Positions 58,224-64,000 of a DNA stretch of 64,000 nucleotides are shown in pieces. The stretch is from NCBI RefSeq assembly GCF_001766835.1, contig NZ_LKEU01000030.1:92998-156997 (forward strand), written 5' to 3'. This stretch comes from Acetobacterium wieringae. Its GTDB lineage: Bacteria > Bacillota > Clostridia > Eubacteriales > Eubacteriaceae. The position numbers and the translations under genes are program-made. Numbering within the stretch: position 1 is the first letter of the stretch; every line of letters begins with the position of its first letter. The notes beneath the pieces were generated by a model that made no database searches, was not told the DNA's origin, and was given only the letters and a program-made list of their open reading frames with translations.

Positions 58224-59159
58224 TTATTGCCCTTCATGTGACGCAGTCGCTCCAACCATGACTGACAAAGCCTGTGGCTGGATTTTGATACGCACTGACC
58301 CCTCGCCTAAACTGATACCATCGGCCATTACCGCCATGGCCGGTTCGGTGTCGATGACCATTTCACGGACCTGATAGTGCATAATCCGGGGATCTTCGGG
58401 GTTATCGGTGCCGACGCCAGTCAGAATATAATTGATTAAATCGAGTTTGGATAGATCGGCAAAAAACATCACATCCAGTAAGCCGTCATGATAGGCATCG
58501 GGTGCACCGACTTTATAATTACGACCGATATAGGGCATATTGGAAATTAATGCGGCATGACCCAATTCGCTGATTTCCTGATTATCGTCCAGAAAAAGAT
58601 GGATGTCTGAGGGCGGAGCAGTCGTCAGAATGCCAAGAAAATCACCGATCCGGGTGATGTTACCGTGCTGAATGTCATCCCCGGCGGGGAACAGGGTCGA
58701 AAATAATCCCACCGAACAAAGTTCGATAAATGGTGTACTGACACCGTTGCAAATGACCAGGCCGAGATCTATTTTTAAACGCTGTCCTTCGTTGAGGATG
58801 GCGACGGCCGCCGCAATATCGGTGGGGATACCGAGACTCAAGGCGATATTGTTGCGGGTTCCGGTGGGAACAATGCCAAGCGTCGCCGCTGAACTGTAGA
58901 GTGCCTTGGTGACCGAAGAAACGGTGCCGTCGCCGCCACACACCACAAACAGCTCAATGCCCTGGGCAATGGCCTCATCGACCACTTCCTGCAAGTTACT
59001 GTCGGGTTCAATCAAATAAAGTTCCGGTATTAACTGCCGGGCCTGCATTTCTTTAACGATGGCCATAATCTGCAGCGGGGATTCGTCATTGGCGCCAGAA
59101 CCGGGATTAAAAATAAGTTTAACGCGCTGCGGCAGCTGGTTGGTTTTTAAAGTTTCCAT
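58224..59159 (-). CDS. Diacylglycerol/lipid kinase family protein (YegS/DgkB-like)
   Basis: A 311-residue lipid kinase. The catalytic domain (about 10-140) has FNPGSG and VVCGGDGTVSSV, the nucleotide-binding signature of the DAGK family. The C-terminal beta-rich domain carries DAYHDGLLDVMFF. Bacterial members phosphorylate diacylglycerol or related lipids during membrane lipid turnover. It lies 26 bases downstream of a MerR-family regulator in the same direction and is probably co-transcribed with it. Confidence 0.9.
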   Translation of the reverse strand: METLKTNQLPQRVKLIFNPGSGANDESPLQIMAIVKEMQARQLIPELYLIEPDSNLQEVVDEAIAQGIELFVVCGGDGTVSSVTKALYSSAATLGIVPTGTRNNIALSLGIPTDIAAAVAILNEGQRLKIDLGLVICNGVSTPFIELCSVGLFSTLFPAGDDIQHGNITRIGDFLGILTTAPPSDIHLFLDDNQEISELGHAALISNMPYIGRNYKVGAPDAYHDGLLDVMFFADLSKLDLINYILTGVGTDNPEDPRIMHYQVREMVIDTEPAMAVMADGISLGEGSVRIKIQPQALSVMVGATASHEGQ

Positions 59160-59185
59160 CGCTTAGTCCTCCATTTTTTTGGTTT

Positions 59186-60001
59186 TTATTTCCTGACTGG
59201 GATCGTATACTCAATATAACGGTGCATTTTTCCATCGGCATGGACCCGAGTCAGGATTTTCCCGATGATATCGCCTTCCGGCATAATGCCGTGGTCGCGG
59301 ATATAGGCTACCAGCGGGTCAAACTGGCGTAAGGTTAAATTGCCATAGTGGCCCAGATCCATCACCGTACACAAACATAAACTCGCCGGCCGGATCTGCA
59401 CCTCCGCGTTCAGCGGCAGATTTAACAGCGCGGCGTCAGCGCTTTCGACACACAGCCCCCAGGCATCGCGGTCGATGCAGGGGTCGGCGATGTCAGCAAA
59501 GGAAATGTGATGGGTAAACTCGACAAAGGGAATCTGCTTGAGCCAGTTGGCAAATAAGGGCTTTTCTTCGACCTCACCATAATGATCACCGTCTTCGCGT
59601 CGGACATAGGTAAAATAACGATACTCGGGGGTATTGACGAACCAATAGCAGCCGACATTATAGGGCAGACTTGCCAGTTTATCCTTGTAGGCGGAAATCT
59701 TGCGCTCCAGCATCTGATAATAGCGCAGTTTTTCATCGATGACCTGTTGTTTAAAGCCAATCCGCTCGACAAAAAAGTCCAGCGAATCATTATGAAGCAT
59801 CTTGGAAATATCTTTTAACGAAATGTCAAAGCTGCGGTAGCGCATGCATTCCATCAGAAAAAAGATATCCCAGGTTTCATAGGTGCGGTAGTCACTGTTT
59901 TCCTGACGTTTGGGCGCAATAATCTGCTCTTTTTCATAATAGCGGATGGTCTCCACCGGCAGACCCAAAAGTTTGGAGACTTCCCCAATGCGATATGCCA
60001 T
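59186..60001 (-). CDS. MerR-family regulator with GyrI-like effector domain
   Basis: A 271-residue regulator. The N-terminal MerR helix-turn-helix (about 1-70; YRIGEVSKLLGLPVETIRYYE) is followed by a long coiled coil (about 80-115) and a C-terminal domain (about 125-270) resembling the BmrR/GyrI effector-binding fold. Such proteins bind small hydrophobic or cationic compounds. It is upstream of the lipid kinase gene. A long flanking terminator separates it from the reductase gene. Confidence 0.88.
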   Translation of the reverse strand: MAYRIGEVSKLLGLPVETIRYYEKEQIIAPKRQENSDYRTYETWDIFFLMECMRYRSFDISLKDISKMLHNDSLDFFVERIGFKQQVIDEKLRYYQMLERKISAYKDKLASLPYNVGCYWFVNTPEYRYFTYVRREDGDHYGEVEEKPLFANWLKQIPFVEFTHHISFADIADPCIDRDAWGLCVESADAALLNLPLNAEVQIRPASLCLCTVMDLGHYGNLTLRQFDPLVAYIRDHGIMPEGDIIGKILTRVHADGKMHRYIEYTIPVRK

Positions 60002-60065
60002 GATTTTCCTCCCTATAGTGGCTTCAGGTTTTTTTCATTGTATCACATTAATATACTAAGACAAA

Positions 60066-60108
60066 TAAAAAAGGATAGGGCTTTTATAAGCACCGATCCT
60101 TTTTTTAT
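60066..60108. terminator. Terminator of the Fe-S reductase gene
   Basis: AAAAAAGGAT and ATCCTTTTTTT pair around a 19-base loop. The A-run and T-run on either side make it usable in both directions. It ends the reductase transcript on the minus strand. Confidence 0.75.
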
Positions 60109-60137
60109 CTTTAATTGTTAGCAGTGAACGGGATTTT

Positions 60138-62063
60138 TTACAGCGATAAGCCCGCATTAAAGCCGTCATTGATCGCTACCATGGCATTGCTGGTTTTAAC
60201 AGCCCCGCCAATAACGATGACATTACCGTGTACGGCTGATAATGCTTCGGCCAGATGGTTGTTGGGACGGTAGCCTAAAGCGATGACGACGGTATCGGCA
60301 GGCAGGGTCTGCTGGCCCTGGCTGTTTTCGATGATTACCCCATCATCCAAAATTTCGACCACTTTGGTTTGGGTCATTTGGTTGACCTCATATTCGCAGA
60401 GAATTTTCATCAGATTGAACTTGTTGACGCCATCGAGATCGCTGCAGATCTTGGGTAGCATTTCGATGATGGTCACATCCCGTTGCTGCATCGCCAGATG
60501 CGCCGCCGTTTCCGAACCGACCTCACCGCCGCCAGCAACAACGATCTGATCACCGGTGGCCACGTTACCCAGTAGGGCATCCTCCGCAGTGACAACCAGG
60601 GCCTTGTCGATCCCTTTGATGGCGGGTTTGCAGGGGGTTCCGCCGGTGGCGACGATAACGGTATCGGGTTTTTCAGCGGCGACCAGTTCTTTGGTCACTT
60701 GGCTGTTGAGATGAATCGTTACGCCCAACTGATCCAGTTCGCTCGTGATCCAGTTGGTATAAGTGGCCAACTCACCTTTGCAGGGGGGATAAGCGGCTGA
60801 TTTAAACTGACCGCCTAAAAAGCTGCCCTGCTCATAAAGCGTGACCTCGTGGCCTTTGATCGCCGCTGCCCGAGCCGCTTCCAGGCCACCGGGTCCGCCG
60901 CCGGCAATCAGGACTTTTTTTGGTGTGGTGGCTTTGCTGTAATCCAACTGATATTCTTGACCCAGGGAGGGATTGACCAGACAGGTGATGGCTTCACCCA
61001 CCAGTAATTTACCAACGCAGCCCTGCATACACCCGATGCAGTAGCGGATCGAGGTTAAATCGCCAGCCTTGGCCTTGTTCGGCAGATCGGGATCGGCCAA
61101 AGAACCCCGACCCATTCCGATGAAATCCGCTTTGCCCATATCCAGCAGACCATCGGCCATGCGGGGATCATTGATGCGGTTGACCGTAAAGACCGGGATA
61201 TCGACGAGCTGTTTGATCTCGGCAGCAAAATCGACAGACCAGGCATGGGAGACATACATCGGCGAAACAATCCCCTTATTATGATCGCCATAGGCACCAC
61301 TGGAAACATGCAGGGCATCAAAGCCCCATTCGGCAAATAATTTGGCCAGGACCCGGGATTCAGAAATGTCGCGGCCACCCTGAACCACTTCGTCAGCCGA
61401 AAAACGGATCATGACCGGGAAATCGTCGCCGACCTTGCTGCGGATATTGGTATAGATTTCTTTGATGAAGCGTAAGCGATTATCCAGACAACCGCCGTAT
61501 TTATCAGTACGTTTGTTGACGTAGGTGGACATGAATTCGGCAATTAAATAGCCATGTCCGGCATGCACTTCGATGCCATCAAAGCCAGCCTGTTTAGCCC
61601 GTAAGGCACAGTCGCCAAAATCTTCAACAATCTGTTCAATCTCCGGAATGGTCAGCTCCCGGGGCAGTTGCCGCAACCACGGACAGGGGATTGCCGATGG
61701 CGCCACCGGCTGAACGCCGCCATTTACGAAGCTGGCGCTTTGACGGCCGGCATGATAGATCTGGGCAAAGATTTTGGAATCATACTGATGAATGGTGTCG
61801 GTCAGTTTTTTGTGACTGGCAATCTGATCATCATTCCACAGCCCGGCAATAAACTGATAGCCCATGGCATGTTGGCTGACGGCATAATCTTCGGTAATAA
61901 TCAGGCCCCAGCCGCCCTTGGCTTTGGCTTCGTGATAAGCAATATAACGATCGGTGGCGGTGCCGTCCTCATTGCAGTAGTTGGCCACCATGGCGGTGAC
62001 TGCCAGACGATTGGGAATCTCACACTGATTGATTTTCTTGGGCGTAAATAATTTAGTAAACAT
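60138..62063 (-). CDS. Fe-S/FMN/FAD old-yellow-enzyme-type reductase (2,4-dienoyl-CoA reductase/BaiCD-like)
   Basis: A 641-residue enzyme. Residues 1-370 are the FMN-binding TIM barrel of NADH:flavin oxidoreductases (IYHAGRQS, EVHAGHGYLIAEF with its catalytic-site residues, IGMGRGSLADPDL). A cysteine cluster CIGCMQGC plus an earlier-described fourth Cys (ITCLVNPSLG) holds a 4Fe-4S centre. Residues 380-640 bind FAD and NAD(P) (IAGGGPGGLEAARAA and VAGGGEVGSETA). Relatives reduce enoyl-CoA, bile-acid or other activated C=C bonds. I take ATG 62063 with CGAGGT before it. A truncated transporter gene is divergent from it. Confidence 0.9.
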   Translation of the reverse strand: MFTKLFTPKKINQCEIPNRLAVTAMVANYCNEDGTATDRYIAYHEAKAKGGWGLIITEDYAVSQHAMGYQFIAGLWNDDQIASHKKLTDTIHQYDSKIFAQIYHAGRQSASFVNGGVQPVAPSAIPCPWLRQLPRELTIPEIEQIVEDFGDCALRAKQAGFDGIEVHAGHGYLIAEFMSTYVNKRTDKYGGCLDNRLRFIKEIYTNIRSKVGDDFPVMIRFSADEVVQGGRDISESRVLAKLFAEWGFDALHVSSGAYGDHNKGIVSPMYVSHAWSVDFAAEIKQLVDIPVFTVNRINDPRMADGLLDMGKADFIGMGRGSLADPDLPNKAKAGDLTSIRYCIGCMQGCVGKLLVGEAITCLVNPSLGQEYQLDYSKATTPKKVLIAGGGPGGLEAARAAAIKGHEVTLYEQGSFLGGQFKSAAYPPCKGELATYTNWITSELDQLGVTIHLNSQVTKELVAAEKPDTVIVATGGTPCKPAIKGIDKALVVTAEDALLGNVATGDQIVVAGGGEVGSETAAHLAMQQRDVTIIEMLPKICSDLDGVNKFNLMKILCEYEVNQMTQTKVVEILDDGVIIENSQGQQTLPADTVVIALGYRPNNHLAEALSAVHGNVIVIGGAVKTSNAMVAINDGFNAGLSL

Positions 62064-62148
62064 CTTGTACCTCGTTTTCATATTTGGTTTTACTGATAGG
62101 ATAAACCCTCAAGTCACTTCAAGGTCAAGCTGTTAATTATAAAATTAA

Positions 62149-62772
62149 CAAAGAATTTCTTTTGCTTATTCTATCATCATTGCTGCGGTGATGATGCTGT
62201 TCTGGATGATGAGCTCCTTTTTTCCGGTTATCGAGGTGGCCGTGGTTTCACTTTTTGGTTGTACCTTGTTCTTTCTGCCCGGAATCAGGATTCTCACCTG
62301 GGAACAGTACATGAAGGCCGTTAGCTGGACCTCCTTTATTCTGATCGGGACGGTCTTGTGTATTGCCAACACCATTGTCGCCAATGGCGTCAGTGAGTGG
62401 TTTGTTACTTATGTACTGCCCTCGTCACTGTCACTGTCGACCATGGGAGGGGTCTTTTTTGTAGCCGTGATGATTTTTGTGATCATGCTGGTTGTTCCGG
62501 TGGCTCCGGCCCTGATCGGGGTGCTGACACCAGTAATTGTCAGCTTGGCGGCCACCATGGGAATCAACCCGGCTCTGTTGATCATTACCCTGGGCTTATG
62601 CGCCGGTAACTGTTATCTGTTTCCCATCGATACGATTCCACTGATCACCTACACCGCTGGCTATTACAAAATGACCGATATGCCCAAGGCGACTATCTGG
62701 ATGCAGCTGGCTTTTATTATCTTAGCGACCTTGTGGCTGCCATTGGCCGGATTGATTTCTGGACTCGTCTAA
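62149..62772 (+). pseudogene. 5'-truncated DASS/SLC13-type anion symporter
   Basis: About 208 codons matching only the C-terminal half of divalent anion:sodium symporters. GCTLFFLPGIRILTWEQY begins the second repeat, and APALIGVLTPVIVSLA and CAGNCYLFPIDTIPLITYTAGYY carry the second substrate/Na+ site. Similarity seems to continue upstream of the GTG at 62188 to a stop at 62146, with no start codon or ribosome site. The first half, roughly 250 residues, is missing from the window, so the protein is unlikely to transport. A shortened product from GTG 62188 cannot be excluded. Confidence 0.75.
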
Positions 62773-62855
62773 CAAAATGGTTATCAAAGCAAGCGGTGAA
62801 CAGATCAGTGCACGACCCATTGATCCCGGTTTTTAAAATTAAATAAAAAACAATC

Positions 62856-62886
62856 AAGCGACAAGATGGCTATTTTGTCGCTTTTC
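62856..62886 (+). terminator. Terminator after the truncated symporter
   Basis: The stem AGCGACAA / TTGTCGCT is followed by TTTT. Confidence 0.75.
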
Positions 62887-63012
62887 TATTATAATGGAAC
62901 GAATATCGATAATAACAAAAGAGCGGTGCGATGTTTAATAGGGGCATTGTAAACCATGAACACACGGGGACGCTGATGATTGAATCGCTGAAAATAGAAT
63001 GCAGAGAGCGAG

Positions 63013-63858
63013 ATGAAAAAGATGGTTATTTCATTTGAAATAAGTCCGATACAAAGTATCCAGAAGATTCAGAGTCAAAAAAAGAAAATTGATCAACTTT
63101 GTTCATTTAATCCGAACTATATCAGCTGTAGTATCAGTGGGATAAAAGATGTAAGTTTTGAGCGTAATTTAGAAATGTGCAAACTACTGAAGTTGGATAA
63201 ACGAACGGTTCCGATGACACACTTTGCAATTGGTGGTAAGAAAAAAAAAGAACTGACGGATCGTCTAAAAACTTATGTTTCAATTGGGATTGAGCATTAT
63301 TTTGTTATAAGGGGGGATTCCAAGTACCATTCGCAAAGAAGCGACGCCTTCCCCAATAGTTTTAGCTTTATTAAGACAATAAAAAAGCTAAACCCCGATA
63401 TACATGTCTCAGTTGCAGGATATCCGGAAACTCACATTTTGGCTGATTCGGTTAAAACCGATATCAAGCATTTAAAATTAAAGCAGGAGTTTGGGGCTGA
63501 TAAGATCATTACTCAAATATGTTTTGATGGATGTGCGATTGCGGACTGGTTGGATCTTTGTCAGAAAAATGATATTCATGTACCTGTTGACATTAGCATT
63601 TTACCGGTTACGAATAAGAATAGCATATTACAAATCAGTTTTGCAAATGGCATCTCGATACCAAAAGAATTGTCAAAAATTATTGGGCGTTATGGTGATG
63701 ATCCCCAGGACTTTAAAAAAGCTGGGATCGACTATACGATTAAACAAATTGATGCGTTAAAAAAATTGGGGATCAATGGATTTCATTTTTTGGGTGGCAA
63801 TAATACAAGCACAATTTCAGAGGTATTAAATATGGCTTCGTTGGCCAATAACAATTAG
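63013..63858 (+). CDS. metF: Methylenetetrahydrofolate reductase family protein
   Basis: A 281-residue TIM-barrel flavoprotein of the MTHFR family: SFEISPIQSIQK at the start (the usual EFFPP position), MTHFAIGG, YFVIRGDSKY (LRGDP position), HVSVAGYPETH and ADKIITQICFD, in family order. It should reduce methylenetetrahydrofolate to methyltetrahydrofolate, a step of the Wood-Ljungdahl pathway and of methionine synthesis. No metV or rnfC2 gene is beside it in the window. The sequence is visibly richer in A/T and in AAA, ATT and TTA codons than its neighbours, which suggests acquisition. A TATAAT box lies at 62890 and the ribosome site is weak. Confidence 0.87.
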   Translation: MKKMVISFEISPIQSIQKIQSQKKKIDQLCSFNPNYISCSISGIKDVSFERNLEMCKLLKLDKRTVPMTHFAIGGKKKKELTDRLKTYVSIGIEHYFVIRGDSKYHSQRSDAFPNSFSFIKTIKKLNPDIHVSVAGYPETHILADSVKTDIKHLKLKQEFGADKIITQICFDGCAIADWLDLCQKNDIHVPVDISILPVTNKNSILQISFANGISIPKELSKIIGRYGDDPQDFKKAGIDYTIKQIDALKKLGINGFHFLGGNNTSTISEVLNMASLANNN

Positions 63859-64000
63859 ATTTAAAATTAAATAACTCAAACTTCGCACATAAATAAACGA
63901 CCCCAAATACCTTAACACCGATGTTACAGGCATAAAAATAGCATGAAAACACCAGATTTGTTATAATTGAATTAGCGAAAAACAAACAAACAAGCTGGAG
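63859..64000 (+). promoter_or_regulatory. Leader of a gene beyond the window
   Basis: An AT-rich gap with TATAAT at 63962-63967 and a GCTGGAG ribosome-site-like sequence at the last bases, so a plus-strand gene probably starts just outside the window. No terminator was found after the MTHFR gene. Confidence 0.45.

Noticed and set aside
58147..58233. 28-codon minus-strand frame reading VWLDGAMLGTAWGLLGV
   Set aside because: It looks like a membrane-protein tail but has no start codon and is too short to support as a gene or a named remnant.
62932..63036. 34-codon frame overlapping the MTHFR start
   Set aside because: It has no clear ribosome site and no recognisable similarity; it could be a leader peptide but nothing supports it.
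1..64000. CRISPR arrays, tRNA or rRNA genes
   Set aside because: No regularly spaced repeats, cloverleaf tRNA sequences or conserved rRNA segments were seen on reading both strands.

Overview
The window looks like chromosome of an anaerobic, probably acetogenic Firmicute of the Acetobacterium/Eubacteriaceae kind. This is inferred from the mix of genes, not from a marker gene. It carries a corrinoid-type methyltransferase pair, a methylenetetrahydrofolate reductase, a siroheme sulfite/nitrite-reductase-like protein, Fe-S flavoenzymes, a CIRCE/HrcA heat-shock site, Firmicute-type promoters and AGGAGG ribosome sites. No rRNA, tRNA or CRISPR array was seen.

Layout. 1-11 kb: c-di-GMP signalling. 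A truncated periplasmic ligand-binding protein is coupled to a membrane EAL protein, then come pdxA and two tandem 1,000-residue 7TM-GAF-GGDEF-EAL paralogues. 11-13.5 kb: OpuB-type compatible-solute ABC operon. 13.6-15.2 kb (minus): a PII-like protein overlapping a cation/proton antiporter. 15.3-18.1 kb (minus): polar amino-acid ABC operon, preceded by a perfect promoter, a structured RNA of about 260 nt and a terminator. 18.2-21.7 kb: CPBP protease with an XRE regulator, a cupin and a 2-hydroxyacid dehydrogenase. 21.9-27.6 kb: ion-stress region. A P-type ATPase lies behind a NiCo-type riboswitch, and two CrcB/Fluc subunits lie behind a fluoride riboswitch. Divergent from them, a dynamin-like GTPase lies behind what reads as a second fluoride riboswitch. 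27.7-29.9 kb: a free-standing GshF-type ATP-grasp ligase, a LysR remnant and an AsrC-like reductase. 30-35.2 kb: a four-gene operon (CrtISO-like protein with an Fe-S tail, second CrtI-like protein, glycosyltransferase, CrtO-like acyltransferase) resembling a staphyloxanthin-type glycolipid pathway without a synthase gene. 35.3-42.4 kb: two diguanylate cyclases, a Crp-type regulator, UroD-fold and pterin-binding methyltransferases, and an S41 protease.

42.6-58 kb is more mosaic. It holds DJ-1, CIRCE-hsp20, a frameshifted Fic gene between exact 49-bp repeats, an autoregulated AlbA_2 protein and a cupin/membrane-ferredoxin/Crp module. A type I restriction operon follows, with a GIY-YIG gene between hsdM and hsdS and TAEL repeats in hsdS. 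Then come a 187-bp inverted-repeat element, a Rieske oxygenase-like protein, conserved hypotheticals that share a 37-bp leader, and a Phd/ParE toxin-antitoxin pair. 58-64 kb: lipid kinase, MerR regulator, an Fe-S old-yellow-enzyme reductase, a 5'-truncated anion symporter and an AT-rich MTHFR.

The strongest candidates for something new are the fluoride-riboswitch/dynamin GTPase unit, the orphan structured RNA at 17.8-18.1 kb, the PII-like/antiporter pair and the CrtISO-FeS glycolipid-like operon. All identifications come from reading motifs by eye; no database search was possible.
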